From Palsa-601 sp963801185 (GTDB lineage Bacteria > Actinomycetota > Acidimicrobiia > Acidimicrobiales > Bog-793): DNA of 64,000 nt. Shown piece after piece: positions 45,289 to 54,208 of this stretch. The position numbers and the translations under genes were made by a program. Under the pieces are notes generated by a model, which saw nothing but the letters and a program-made list of their open reading frames with translations, ran no database searches and had not been told where the DNA came from. The stretch spans positions 806,001-870,000 of the forward strand of contig CAWDDW010000001.1 in NCBI GenBank assembly GCA_963801185.1, given 5' to 3'. The number at the start of each line of letters is the position of its first letter. Position 1 is the first letter of the stretch.

Positions 45289-46164
45289 GTGACGACGTAC
45301 GCGCAACCGGCCGCGATCGCCCAAACGCTCGAGCTAGGCGGGCGCTCGTTCCACCTGGCCGAGCGGGCGCTCGTCATGGGCATCGCCAACCGCACGCCCG
45401 ACTCCTTCTTCGACAAGGGCTCGTACTTCGCCTTCGACCGTTTTCTCGATCACTGTGACCGGCTCGTGGCCGACGGTGCCGACTTGCTGGACGTCGGCGG
45501 AGTCAAAGCCGGCGCTGGTGAGGAAGTGAGCGAGGCGGAGGAAATGGACCGTGTCATCCCGGCGATCGAAGCCGTCTCGGGACGCCTCGACGTCCCCGTG
45601 TCAGTCGACACGTGGCGCGCTTCGGTAGCCAAGGCGGCGTACGAGGCCGGCGCAGTGGTCGGCAATGACATCAGTGGTTTCTCTGATCCGTGCTACCTCA
45701 CCGAGGCGGCGCGGGCCGGCGCCGCCGTCGTCGCGACCCACATCCGCCTCGGCCCGCGCATCCCCGATCTCGATCCTCCCTACGACGACGTCGTCGCGGC
45801 GGTCGAGGAGCGGCTCGCCGGCCTCGCCCGTTCGGCCGAGGCGGCCGGCATCCCGCCGAGCCGCATAGTGATCGACGCCGGGCTAGACCTCGGGAAGACG
45901 ACAGCTCACTCGTTGGAGTTGCTCGGCGCCTCGCCACGGCTCGCCGCGCTCGGCTACCCCCTCCTGCTGTCGGCCTCCAACAAGACCTTCATCGGCGAGA
46001 CGCTCGACCTCGTCGTGGCCGAGCGCCGGGACGCCTCGCTCGCCGCCGCCGCCCTCGGCATAACAGGAGGGTGCCGCATCCTGCGCGTGCACGACGTAGC
46101 CGGTACCGTTCGGGTGCGCGACGCCATCGCCGCGATCCTCCTCGAGCAAGCACCGGGCCAATGA
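45289..46164 (+). CDS. folP2: dihydropteroate synthase homologue of the FolP2 type
   Basis: 291-residue pterin-binding TIM barrel. The first motif is MGIANRTPDSFFDKG and the second LLDVGGVKAGAGEE, where canonical DHPS has NVTPDSF-DGG and DIGGESTRPGA. The following SVDTWRASVAKAA, LLLSASNKTFIGETL and RILRVHDV also follow the mycobacterial FolP2 pattern by recall. FolP2 proteins have been reported not to behave as ordinary DHPS, so a folate role should not be assumed. GTG start; the stop overlaps the holA start (ATGA). Confidence 0.85.
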   Translation: MTTYAQPAAIAQTLELGGRSFHLAERALVMGIANRTPDSFFDKGSYFAFDRFLDHCDRLVADGADLLDVGGVKAGAGEEVSEAEEMDRVIPAIEAVSGRLDVPVSVDTWRASVAKAAYEAGAVVGNDISGFSDPCYLTEAARAGAAVVATHIRLGPRIPDLDPPYDDVVAAVEERLAGLARSAEAAGIPPSRIVIDAGLDLGKTTAHSLELLGASPRLAALGYPLLLSASNKTFIGETLDLVVAERRDASLAAAALGITGGCRILRVHDVAGTVRVRDAIAAILLEQAPGQ

Positions 46165-47207
46165 ACTCCTTCCTCATCAACGGTTCAGATCCCTCCCTCG
46201 TCTCGAGGGCCCTGACTGACCTGCTGGCGGAGCTGGCGGGTCCCGGCGATCGGTTCACCGAGGTCGAGGAGTACGAGCCGTCCGACGAGCAAGCCGGGGA
46301 CGGCGAGTCGAAGGGCCGCTTCGACGTCGGCCCGATCCTGGCTGCTCTCGCCACGCCACCCTGGCTGAGCGATCACCGGATCGTCGTGGTCCGCGAGGCG
46401 GGCGCCCTCAGTGCCGCCCAGGCGGGTGAGATCGCCAAGATCGTGGCGGACCCGCCGACTGCCAACCTGCTCGTGCTCGCAAGCAGCGGCAAGGCCGTGC
46501 CCCTGGCGCTGTCGAAGGCGGTGAAGGCGGCAGGCGGCAAGGTCATCGAAACCGATCCCGGGAGAAACGCCCGCTCCCGCAACGACTGGCTCGACGCCCA
46601 CCTCCGCCGCGCGGCGGTGCACCTCGACGCTCCCGCACGCAAGCGCCTGACGGAGCACATCGGCGAGGACGCCGCTCGGCTCGACCCGATACTCGAGCTT
46701 CTCGACGTCACGTACGGGCGCGGGCGCAAGATCTCCGTCGCCGAGCTCGAGCCCTTGCTCGGCGACGAGGGCGCCGCTCCGCCGTGGGACCTGACGGACG
46801 CGATCGATTCCGGCGACGGCGAGGATGCCATCAGGGCGCTCCGCCGGCTCCTCGGACCCGGCGGCCGTCACCCTCTTCAGGTGCTCGCGACGCTTCACCG
46901 CCACGTGTCGGGGATGCTCCGCCTCGACGGCGCCGACGACGTCCACAACGCCGACGACGCAGCTGCGGTACTCGGCATGAGCGCCTTCCCCGCAAAGAAG
47001 GTGCTTGAGCAAAGTCGCCGGCTCGGCCACGATCGCATCATCCGCGCCGTCGAGGTCCTCGCCGCTGCCGACGCGGATCTGAGGGGACGGCTGGCATGGT
47101 CGGCCGAGCTCGTCATGGAAGTGGCCGTTGCGCGCCTCGCTCAGCTGAGCCGATCGACTGCACGGCCCACCCAGCCGAGCCGTGCGGCGGGGCACACGCG
47201 ACGTTGA
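46161..47207 (+). CDS. holA: DNA polymerase III subunit delta
   Basis: Clamp-loader wrench subunit of 348 residues. It begins NSFLINGSDPSLVSRAL and has the usual weakly conserved layout: an N-terminal RecA-like domain, VVVREAGAL, then the helical collar with LLGPGGRHPLQVLATLHRHVSGMLRL and FPAKKVLEQSRRLG. ATG overlaps the folP2-like stop and the stop overlaps the suhB start (TTGA), so it is embedded in a translationally coupled series. Confidence 0.88.
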   Translation: MNSFLINGSDPSLVSRALTDLLAELAGPGDRFTEVEEYEPSDEQAGDGESKGRFDVGPILAALATPPWLSDHRIVVVREAGALSAAQAGEIAKIVADPPTANLLVLASSGKAVPLALSKAVKAAGGKVIETDPGRNARSRNDWLDAHLRRAAVHLDAPARKRLTEHIGEDAARLDPILELLDVTYGRGRKISVAELEPLLGDEGAAPPWDLTDAIDSGDGEDAIRALRRLLGPGGRHPLQVLATLHRHVSGMLRLDGADDVHNADDAAAVLGMSAFPAKKVLEQSRRLGHDRIIRAVEVLAAADADLRGRLAWSAELVMEVAVARLAQLSRSTARPTQPSRAAGHTRR

Positions 47208-48043
47208 GGATCGGCGACGACGAGCTCCTCGGGCTTGGCGCATTGGCGGAGGGGCTGGCGCACGAGGCCGGGGCGCTCCTGCTCGGGTACTACGAGGGAG
47301 CCGCGCCGTCGGCAGAGCTCACCTCTTCGGTGCGGTCGAAGAGCACGCGCACCGACCTTGTCACCGAGGCGGACCGAGCGAGCGAGCTCCTGATCTTGGA
47401 CAGACTCCTCGCCGAACGCCCCGACGATGCGGTGCTCGCCGAGGAGGGCGGCTTGCGGCCGGGCACTTCCGGGTTGACATGGGTCGTGGACCCGCTCGAC
47501 GGCACGATCAACTTCGTCTACGGCTTCCCGGCTTTTGCTGTCTCGATCGCGTGCCAAGCTGGTGACGAGCGCCTCGTCGGCGTCGTCTTCGACCCGCTGA
47601 GGGACGAGACCTTCGCGGCCGTTGCGAGAAGAGGCTCGACCCGCAACGGCGAAGCTCTCAAGATCGCGGCCGGCCCGCCCCTGTCAGAGGCACTGGTGGC
47701 AACCGGCTTCGGGTACGGCGCCGAGCGCCGGCGCGCCCAGGCACGGCTGCTGCAGGGGGTGCTGCCCGAGGTGCGCGACATCCGTCGGGCCGGCTCAGCG
47801 GCGCTCGACCTCTGCTGGCTGGCGGCCGGTCGCTTGGACGCTTGCTACGAAGCCGGGCTCGCCCCGTGGGACCTGGCTGCTGGAGCGCTGATCGTCACAG
47901 AAGCCGGCGGGCGGGTCGCTGTGCTCGACGGTCTCATCCCCGACGCGTCCACGGTGGTGGCCGGCCCCCCTCTGCTCCAACAGGAGCTGGTCGGCCTCCT
48001 CGAACGCGCGCGGCTGGCAGCCGGTCTCCCTTTGGCCCCGTGA
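47204..48043 (+). CDS. suhB: inositol monophosphatase family protein
   Basis: 279 residues from a TTG start that overlaps the holA stop. The metal-binding motifs are present: AEEGG near residue 73, WVVDPLDGTINFVYG near 92 and WDLAAGALIVTEAGG near 222. It may hydrolyse inositol-1-phosphate, or act on a related sugar or nucleotide phosphate; inositol is needed for actinobacterial phospholipids and thiols. A further upstream start would lie within holA and is not favoured. Confidence 0.85.
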   Translation: MRIGDDELLGLGALAEGLAHEAGALLLGYYEGAAPSAELTSSVRSKSTRTDLVTEADRASELLILDRLLAERPDDAVLAEEGGLRPGTSGLTWVVDPLDGTINFVYGFPAFAVSIACQAGDERLVGVVFDPLRDETFAAVARRGSTRNGEALKIAAGPPLSEALVATGFGYGAERRRAQARLLQGVLPEVRDIRRAGSAALDLCWLAAGRLDACYEAGLAPWDLAAGALIVTEAGGRVAVLDGLIPDASTVVAGPPLLQQELVGLLERARLAAGLPLAP

Positions 48044-48127
48044 GCTCCGTCTCGCCGGTCTCGAGGGCGAGTTCCGGGCGAACTGCTACACCGGCCAGAG
48101 CCTCCGTCGCGGTAGGGTCGGCTCGCC

Positions 48128-48625
48128 ATGGAATTCGAGGTCGTCGTCGAGATACCGAAGGGTCAGCGCAACAAGTACGAGATGGACCACGAAAGCGGCC
48201 GTATCTACCTCGACCGGATGCTGTTCACGTCGACGAGGTACCCAGCCGACTACGGTTTCGTCGACGACACGCTCGGCCTCGACGGCGACCCGCTCGACGC
48301 GCTCGTCCTCGTGGAGGAGCCGACGTTCCCCGGATGCGTGATCCGGGCGAGGACGATCGGCATGTTCCGCATGACCGACGAGAAGGGCCCGGACGACAAG
48401 GTCATCGCAGTCCCGGCGAAAGATCCGCGGCTCGAACACCTGCAGGATCTACGGCACCTCCCGGAATTCGAACGTCTCGAGATCCAGCACTTCTTCGAGG
48501 TCTACAAGGACCTGGAGCCCGGCAAGTCCGTCGAAGGAGCGACCTGGGTCGGTCGCGTCGAGGCCGAGGACGAGATCGAGCAGGCCCGCGCCCGCTACGA
48601 GAGAGCGCGCGAACCGCACGCCTGA
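48128..48625 (+). CDS. ppa: inorganic pyrophosphatase, family I
   Basis: 165-residue soluble hexameric-type pyrophosphatase. EIPKGQRNKYEMDH, RYPADYGFVDDTLG and the metal-binding DGDPLDALV (about 57-65) are diagnostic, with AVPAKDPR later. ATG start with no obvious ribosome-binding site; TAGGGT ten bases upstream (48113-48118) may be a -10 element of a nearly leaderless transcript. Convergent with the SGNH gene. Confidence 0.95.
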   Translation: MEFEVVVEIPKGQRNKYEMDHESGRIYLDRMLFTSTRYPADYGFVDDTLGLDGDPLDALVLVEEPTFPGCVIRARTIGMFRMTDEKGPDDKVIAVPAKDPRLEHLQDLRHLPEFERLEIQHFFEVYKDLEPGKSVEGATWVGRVEAEDEIEQARARYERAREPHA

Positions 48626-48646
48626 GGCTCGGTCATCCGAGCTTTA
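48625..48646 (+). terminator. intrinsic terminator after ppa
   Basis: An 8-bp stem (48625-48632/48637-48644, one G-T pair) with a UCAU loop followed by a short T run lies across the ppa stop. It separates ppa from the convergent SGNH gene, whose stop at 48633 is inside the hairpin. Confidence 0.5.
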
Positions 48647-49997
48647 GGAGCGGCGCGGCGTGCAGGTTGACGTCCCAGGCCTGGCGCATCGGACGGAGAA
48701 GAGAACTCGCGAGAAGATCCCAGCCGCTTGGCGCGAGGTGAACGCCGTCGCTGTAACGGATCTGCAGGATGTTGCCGCCGATCTTCTTGTACTGGACGAA
48801 CTGGCCCTTCGACCCGCCGAGAGTGGTCCACGAGGACACGTAGGTGACACCGGAGATGGAACTGGCCAACTGCTGAGCCATCGCGTTCACGTGCTGCGCG
48901 AAGGCAGGCGTGACGGCTGAGTTCTGAACGGGGGGGAGTCCCACCCATATGACGTGGGCGCCCGACGCGGTCGCCTCCTCCATCAAAAGGGAGATCCGGT
49001 GCTTGTAGATGTCGTTCCATGCCGGCGTATCGGTTGCGACTCCCGGATGGCGGGGCACAGACAGTGCTTGATCGTCGTTGGCACCCATCATGATGACGAC
49101 CGCTCCGGGATGGTACTGCCGTAGGTCGGCCTCGAGCTGGGCCGGCCAGTTGTAGTAGTCCGGCCTGGCGAGCCCGGTGTTGATCTGCCCCTTCTGGAGG
49201 ACGCGCACGTAGGGGTCGTTCGAGAACACGTCACCCAGCCCGAAGCCGAGGTCCTCGCCTATCGAGTCGCCGATGTCGAGCATCACGAGCGGATGAGCCG
49301 TCGTCGGCTGGGCCATCGGTGGCGGCCAGACGTTCTTCGGGGGGGTGGTCCCGAGCAGCTGGCCCTTCAAGGAGTGTGGCCGAGGGGACATCCCCCACAT
49401 GTTGGTGTCAGTCGGCGGGCGGACCACCTCGACCGGAGGCGGTGGAAGTGGGGGCAACGTCGGGCTGGTGGCCGGCCCGTTCCGTCCGAGAGCGCTGTTG
49501 GCGGCGCTGACAGGGCCCGAGAGCCCGATGGCGTTGGTGACCGCCGCCATCGGGCGCAGGATGTCTAGGGCCACACTGCGGCGCATGCCGTAGGGCGACG
49601 TGAGGGCATTGTGGTAGAGCTGATTTGCGTCGAACAAGGACCAAAGAGCAAAACAGAGGAGCCCGATGGCGATCGCCCGTCCTGCAGAGGTGCGCCGGCC
49701 GCTCGGCGCAGCAAACTGCTCGCGATCGACACGTGACCCGATCTCCCCCACGCGGGCGTTGATCACGCGCCCGCCCTGCGGGCGCCGAGCGCGCTGTCGG
49801 GGCGACGGCCGCGGTGGCTGCTCAGGTTGCAGGTCCGGCAGGTCCGGCTGGTCGGGTTGGTCGGCCCTTGGCCAAGGCAGCTCTTCCCAATGTGTCTTCG
49901 CCCCTGGTTCCCTCCTCGCGGTGACGGGCCTCACGCGACGGTCGCGTGGTGGGCGGCCGCCCGTCGGTCCGCGCCCGTCGCTGGTGCGTCGGCTCAT
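48633..49997 (-). CDS. membrane-anchored SGNH/GDSL-family esterase or acetyltransferase (DUF459-like)
   Basis: 454 residues. A 100-residue basic Pro-rich cytoplasmic N-terminus precedes one transmembrane helix (about 105-123) and a Pro-rich spacer. The catalytic domain has DIGDSIGEDLG (nucleophile Ser), VIMMGANDDQ and DGVHLAPSGWD (Asp-His). SGNH proteins next to an MBOAT gene, as here, act as PatB-like partners that move acetyl groups onto extracellular polysaccharide. ATG at 49997 is 2 bp after the MBOAT stop. Confidence 0.83.
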   Translation of the reverse strand: MSRRTSDGRGPTGGRPPRDRRVRPVTARREPGAKTHWEELPWPRADQPDQPDLPDLQPEQPPRPSPRQRARRPQGGRVINARVGEIGSRVDREQFAAPSGRRTSAGRAIAIGLLCFALWSLFDANQLYHNALTSPYGMRRSVALDILRPMAAVTNAIGLSGPVSAANSALGRNGPATSPTLPPLPPPPVEVVRPPTDTNMWGMSPRPHSLKGQLLGTTPPKNVWPPPMAQPTTAHPLVMLDIGDSIGEDLGFGLGDVFSNDPYVRVLQKGQINTGLARPDYYNWPAQLEADLRQYHPGAVVIMMGANDDQALSVPRHPGVATDTPAWNDIYKHRISLLMEEATASGAHVIWVGLPPVQNSAVTPAFAQHVNAMAQQLASSISGVTYVSSWTTLGGSKGQFVQYKKIGGNILQIRYSDGVHLAPSGWDLLASSLLRPMRQAWDVNLHAAPLLKLG

Positions 49998-49999
49998 GC

Positions 50000-51433
50000 T
50001 CAGAACCTGAAGTAGATGAAGGGAGCGACCCCGGGCGGACCGAGGGTCGTGATGACGAGCAGGATCGCCCCGAGCGCGGCTCCCTGGAGTGCCACGCCCC
50101 AACGGGCGAAGATCTGCTCGCAGGCGAGAGCGAAGCCCTTCGGGACGTACTGGGTGCCGATGCCGACCACCACGACGAGCAGCAGCGGGAAGGTCACTAG
50201 TGGAGACGGCATCGTCCAGCCGGACACAAGACGCCCGAGAACGTCGAAGGCATTGCCGAATCCGGTGGCCCGGAAGAACACCCAACCGAGACACACGTAC
50301 TGGAACGTGGCGAAACGCTGCCATGCGACGGCCAGGCGCCCCTCTCTCAACGCGGGCAGGCCGGCGGCCACACGGCGTTTTCGCCGGAAGTGACCCGTGC
50401 ACTGGCCGATGCCGTGCAGGGCACCCCACGCGATGAAGGTCCATGCCGCGCCGTGCCACAGCCCACCGAGGACCATCGTGATCATGATGTTCCGGTACAT
50501 CATGGAATCGCCGCTCTGGTTGCCTCCGAGCGGGATGTAGAGGTAGTCGCGCAACCAGAACGACAGGGTCATGTGCCAGCGCCGCCAGAAGTCTTGCAAC
50601 GAACGTGCCATGTACGGCGAGTTGAAGTTCTCCGGGAACCGGAAGCCCAGCAGCATGGCGCACCCGATGGCGATGTCGGTGTAGCCGGAGAAGTCGCAGT
50701 AGATCTGGACGGCATAGCCCCAGACGGCAAAGAGTGTCTCGAGAGCCGAGTGCTGGCTCGGGGTCGCGAAGACGGGGTCGACGATGTGCGACGAGACGTA
50801 ACTCGACAACACGACCTTCTTGAACAAGCCGCCCATGATCAGATACGCAGCACGCGGGAAGTCGATGTGACGCGGGTTCCGCCTTTGAGAGCGCTCGATC
50901 TGCGGGAGCAGATCCGAGCCCCGCACGATCGGTCCCGCTACCAGATGGGGGAAGAAGGCGACGAAGACGGCGACGTCGATGGGCTTCGAGGGCTCGAGCC
51001 GCTCGCGATAGATGTCGATCACGTACGACAGGCCCATGAACGTGAAGAAGCTGATCCCGACGGGAAGGGTGACGTTCAGCAACGGGAACGGACCGTGCAG
51101 CCCGATGCGATGGAGTCCGTTGTCCACGCTCTGGGCAAGGAACCCGTAGTACTTGAACCACGCAAGCAGGCCGAGCTCGACAGCCACCGTCGCAGCGAGG
51201 AACACTCGCTTGGCTCGCCGCGTCCCGGACCGGTGCACCAGAATCCCGCCGAGTGTCGTGGTGATCGTGGATGCCACCAGCAAGAGCACGAAACGCACGT
51301 CCCACCAGGCATAGAAGACATAACTGGCACCGATGATGAAGAGCTTCCAGTACCTGGGGAAGGGCGCGAGCAACCAATTGAGGACGAAGACGATCCCGAA
51401 GAAGATCGCGAAGTCGATCGTGGGGAACAGCAA
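50000..51433 (-). CDS. MBOAT-family membrane O-acyltransferase (AlgI/PatA-like)
   Basis: 477 residues with about ten hydrophobic segments. MLFPTIDFAIFFG opens the protein; SFFTFMGLSYVIDIYR, FPHLVAGPIVR, YCDFSGYTDIAIG, FPENFNSPYMARSLQDFWRRWHM and the catalytic-His region LGGLWHGAAWTFIAWG are typical of AlgI-like MBOATs. It would transfer acyl groups from cytosolic CoA across the membrane to the adjacent SGNH protein for polysaccharide O-acetylation. The polysaccharide is unknown; the sugar operon at 19792-32671 is one candidate. Confidence 0.92.
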   Translation of the reverse strand: MLFPTIDFAIFFGIVFVLNWLLAPFPRYWKLFIIGASYVFYAWWDVRFVLLLVASTITTTLGGILVHRSGTRRAKRVFLAATVAVELGLLAWFKYYGFLAQSVDNGLHRIGLHGPFPLLNVTLPVGISFFTFMGLSYVIDIYRERLEPSKPIDVAVFVAFFPHLVAGPIVRGSDLLPQIERSQRRNPRHIDFPRAAYLIMGGLFKKVVLSSYVSSHIVDPVFATPSQHSALETLFAVWGYAVQIYCDFSGYTDIAIGCAMLLGFRFPENFNSPYMARSLQDFWRRWHMTLSFWLRDYLYIPLGGNQSGDSMMYRNIMITMVLGGLWHGAAWTFIAWGALHGIGQCTGHFRRKRRVAAGLPALREGRLAVAWQRFATFQYVCLGWVFFRATGFGNAFDVLGRLVSGWTMPSPLVTFPLLLVVVVGIGTQYVPKGFALACEQIFARWGVALQGAALGAILLVITTLGPPGVAPFIYFRF

Positions 51434-51668
51434 CGGACAGCCCTCAGTGCAGACGGCCGGCGCGCACGGCGCGCGTCGACGACGGAACGATACTCATGCC
51501 GTGACCAGCCCAGATTACGTGCGCGTTTGCCAAGGCGTCCTTCATGCCGGAGGCTCGAGTCGCGTCACGTTCATGTGACGACGCAGGCGGCTCCGATCTT
51601 GCGAGAGTCTTCGCGAGCCCTCCGAGATGTCCGGGATATGTGCGTCGGGCGGCTCGCTGCCGCCTCTG
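51434..51668. other. intergenic region upstream of the MBOAT gene
   Basis: 235 bp between etfA end and MBOAT start. It contains a 6-bp inverted repeat with a 6-nt spacer (51563-51568/51575-51580). Short open frames of about 25-33 codons on either strand do not convince me. Presumably it holds the MBOAT-SGNH promoter. Confidence 0.35.
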
Positions 51669-52634
51669 TTACTGGCGCGCCTTTATCGCCTCGATGAGCT
51701 TCGGCAGGACCTTGTGAACGTCGCCGACGATGCCGAGGTCGGCGATCGAGAAGATTGGTGCGGACTCGTCCTTGTTGACAGCGATGATGTTCTTCGAGCC
51801 CTTCATGCCCACCATGTGCTGGGTCGCGCCGGAGATGCCGCAGGCGATATAGACGGTGGGCTTCACCGTCTTCCCCGTCTGACCGACTTGGTGCGAATAG
51901 GGCACCCATCCCGCGTCGACTATCGCCCGCGAGGCGCCCGCCGCTCCGTTGAGCAGCTTCGCGAGCTCCTCTATGAGCGCATAACCCTCGGCAGCGCCGA
52001 GGCCCCTTCCTCCCGAGACCACGACGGTCGCCTCGTCGAGTTTCGGGCCCGAGCGCTCCTCCTCGTGCCGGCTGAGGACCTTCGCACCGTCGGTGACCCC
52101 GGCGTCGGGGAGCTCTACCGGGATCACTTCTGGAGAAGCGCCTCCGGCCGGCTCGGCGGCGAACGACTTCGCGCGGATCAGGAAGATGCCAGGGCCTCCT
52201 CCCGTGAATCGGGCCTTCAGCACCTGACTCCCGCCGAAGATTGCGTGCTCGGAAACGAGCGAGCCGCCGTCGAGTTCCAGCCCGACGATGTTCGTGAGCA
52301 CGGGCCGGTCGATGCGGGCGGAAAGCCGCCCCGCAACGTCCCTCCCGTCGTAGGTCTGACCGACGAGGATCGCACCGGGCGCGCCCTTCGAGTCGATCAG
52401 CGCGGCAAGGGCCGCCGCCACTCTTGGCCCGGCCAACGAGCCCCCGAGATCTCCAGCGTCGTAAACGGTCGTGGCTCCGTGCTCGCCCAGTGCCGCTGCG
52501 GCGTCGGACGCGCCCAAGCCCCACGTAAAGGCCTCAACGGTGCTACTAAAGCTCCTGGCGGCGGCGAGAAGCTCGAGCGCGATCGTCGACGGCTCGCCCT
52601 CCTTCTGCTCGGCAAGTACCCAGATCTTGTCCAC
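51669..52634 (-). CDS. etfA: electron transfer flavoprotein alpha subunit
   Basis: 321 residues. The C-terminal FAD domain has VVSGGRGLGAAEGYALIEEL, VPYSHQVGQTGKTVKP and ACGISGATQHMVGM followed by IIAVNKDESAPIF, all diagnostic. With EtfB it passes electrons from acyl-CoA and other dehydrogenases to the respiratory chain through ETF-quinone oxidoreductase. GTG start behind an AGGAGGAG ribosome-binding site, 12 bp after etfB. Confidence 0.95.
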   Translation of the reverse strand: MDKIWVLAEQKEGEPSTIALELLAAARSFSSTVEAFTWGLGASDAAAALGEHGATTVYDAGDLGGSLAGPRVAAALAALIDSKGAPGAILVGQTYDGRDVAGRLSARIDRPVLTNIVGLELDGGSLVSEHAIFGGSQVLKARFTGGGPGIFLIRAKSFAAEPAGGASPEVIPVELPDAGVTDGAKVLSRHEEERSGPKLDEATVVVSGGRGLGAAEGYALIEELAKLLNGAAGASRAIVDAGWVPYSHQVGQTGKTVKPTVYIACGISGATQHMVGMKGSKNIIAVNKDESAPIFSIADLGIVGDVHKVLPKLIEAIKARQ

Positions 52635-52646
52635 GTGCAGCTCCTC

Positions 52647-53426
52647 CTAGAGAACTTTGATCTGCTCGAGGTACGCCACGATCTTCTCGTGGGCGTCGCC
52701 CTCGTCCGTGACGATCTCACCGGAGTTGCGCGCTTCTGCCGCCTGCACCGAGACGACCTCCTGGCGTGCGCCCGCCGCGCCGACTTGCGACGGGTCTATC
52801 CCGAGATCCGCGACACTCAGCTGTTCCACCGGCTTCGAACGAGCTGCCATGATCCCCTTGAACGACGGGTACCGGGGCTCGACCACTCCGGCGGTGACGG
52901 TGACCACTGCGGGAAGCGGGCTCGTGACCTCGTCGTAGCCGGCTTCGGTCTGGCGCTGCACTTTGACCGAGTCCGACGTGACCTCGACATGCTTGGCGAA
53001 GGTCACAGCCGGCCAACCGAGCAACTCTGCGAGTTGTACGGGGGTCGTGCCCGTGTAGCCGTCGGTCGACTCGGTGGCGGCGAGGACGAGGTCGGGCTGG
53101 ACTCTCTTCACGGCCGCCGCCAGCACGCGGGCCGTGCCCAGGGCGTCTGACCCGGCGAGCGCGTCATCGCTCACGAGCACGGCTCCGGCAGCTCCCATCG
53201 CAAGGGCTGTTCTGAGGCCCGAGGTCTCTCCGTTCGGGGCCATCGAGACGAGCGTCACATCCCCCCCGCCGGCCGACTCGACCAGTTGCAGCGCCATCTC
53301 GACGCCATAGGCATCGGAGTCGTCGAGGATGAGCTTGCCCTCGCGGACGAGGGTGTGGCTGGACGGATCGAGCGACTGCTCGCCGGCCGGGTCCGGGATC
53401 TGCTTCACGCAGACGGCGACGTTCAT
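52647..53426 (-). CDS. etfB: electron transfer flavoprotein beta subunit
   Basis: 259 residues. NVAVCVKQIPDP at the N-terminus, DAYGVEMALQL, VSDDALAGSDALGTARVLAAAV and the ETF-beta signature region VKVQRQTEAGYDEV near the middle. The AMP-binding segment LAATESTDGYTG is present. It heads the etfBA pair, with its ATG 53426 overlapping the stop of ugpQ (ATGA), so a phosphodiesterase gene is translationally coupled to the ETF genes. Confidence 0.95.
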   Translation of the reverse strand: MNVAVCVKQIPDPAGEQSLDPSSHTLVREGKLILDDSDAYGVEMALQLVESAGGGDVTLVSMAPNGETSGLRTALAMGAAGAVLVSDDALAGSDALGTARVLAAAVKRVQPDLVLAATESTDGYTGTTPVQLAELLGWPAVTFAKHVEVTSDSVKVQRQTEAGYDEVTSPLPAVVTVTAGVVEPRYPSFKGIMAARSKPVEQLSVADLGIDPSQVGAAGARQEVVSVQAAEARNSGEIVTDEGDAHEKIVAYLEQIKVL

Positions 53427-54172
53427 GCCTCTGATTGTTCCCGACCTGCGGGCTTCTTGGCCAACTCAGCGGTCGCGAGCGCTCGCCGTGCGAGCGTCAC
53501 GTCGTCCGTGATCACGGCGTCGGCGCCGAGTCGACCCAGTTCAGCGACCCGTGCGGGATCGTCCACCGTCCAGACTCGCAACGCCAGCCCTGCGGCGTGG
53601 GCTGCGTCGACCAGCCGGCCGTCGACGAGCGGGTCGTACGGATGCACGCCCTGCAGTCCGTCCACCGCTGCGATCGTCAACACGTCCACGTCTGCCAGAT
53701 TGGGCCCCACGATCCACGCCGTCTCGAGCGTCGGAGCAACCGACTTCACCGCTTGGATCGCGCTCCTCGAGAAGCTCGAGACGACGACGCCGGCGGGTGG
53801 GCCCCACTCGAGTGCCCCGCGCTCCACGAGCAGCCGTGCACACGACCGGGCGACCCATTGCGAGGGGTCGAAGTCGGCGTCCGCCTTGGCATTCTTTACC
53901 TCCACATTGACGAGCAGACCGCCGCAGGCATCGAGCGCTTCTGCGAACGACGGGACCTCACTTGGCAGGTCAGAGGCTTGCGTCTTGCAGATCAAGGCGC
54001 CGCTCAGCAGCTCGGCATCATGGTGGACGACAAGGTGCTTGTCCGCTGTGCGCCTGACGTCGAGCTCCACGCCGTCTGCCCCGAGGCGGGACGCCGCAGA
54101 GAACGCTGCGACTGTGTTCTCCGGCTCTGGCCCGAGCGGGCCCGATCCGCGGTGTGCGATGACGAGGGTCAT
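53423..54172 (-). CDS. ugpQ: glycerophosphodiester phosphodiesterase
   Basis: 249 residues. IAHRGSGPLGPEPENT with the catalytic His and metal-binding Glu, GADGVELDVRRTADKHLVVHHD with the second His, and LRVWTVDD near the C-terminus match the cytosolic UgpQ type. It hydrolyses deacylated phospholipids to glycerol-3-phosphate plus an alcohol. No signal peptide. Two 11-bp direct repeats lie immediately before the start codon (54179-54208). Coupled to etfB. Confidence 0.92.
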   Translation of the reverse strand: MTLVIAHRGSGPLGPEPENTVAAFSAASRLGADGVELDVRRTADKHLVVHHDAELLSGALICKTQASDLPSEVPSFAEALDACGGLLVNVEVKNAKADADFDPSQWVARSCARLLVERGALEWGPPAGVVVSSFSRSAIQAVKSVAPTLETAWIVGPNLADVDVLTIAAVDGLQGVHPYDPLVDGRLVDAAHAAGLALRVWTVDDPARVAELGRLGADAVITDDVTLARRALATAELAKKPAGREQSEA

Positions 54173-54178
54173 GTCGCT

Positions 54179-54208
54179 CTTTCTGGATCGACGGGGGCTT
54201 TCTGGATC
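54179..54208 (-). repeat. tandem 11-bp direct repeat abutting the ugpQ start
   Basis: Two identical 11-bp copies (54179-54189 and 54198-54208) are spaced by 8 bases, period 19. The nearer copy, read on the minus strand, includes the AGAAAGAG-like ribosome-binding stretch six bases before the ugpQ ATG. It could be a tandem operator or simply a duplicated leader segment. Confidence 0.4.

Noticed and set aside
48633..51377. A 914-codon open frame spanning the SGNH gene and much of the MBOAT region
   Set aside because: Its N-terminal two thirds is out of frame with the well-conserved MBOAT protein and is Arg/Pro/His-rich shadow sequence; the real SGNH start is at 49997.
51447..51580. Small open frames of 25 and 33 codons in the gap before the MBOAT gene
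   Set aside because: No ribosome-binding site, no recognisable sequence and little evidence beyond chance in GC-rich DNA.
51563..51580. Second CRP site upstream of the MBOAT gene
   Set aside because: The half-sites are in the opposite order (TCAC-N6-GTGA), which is not the CRP consensus.
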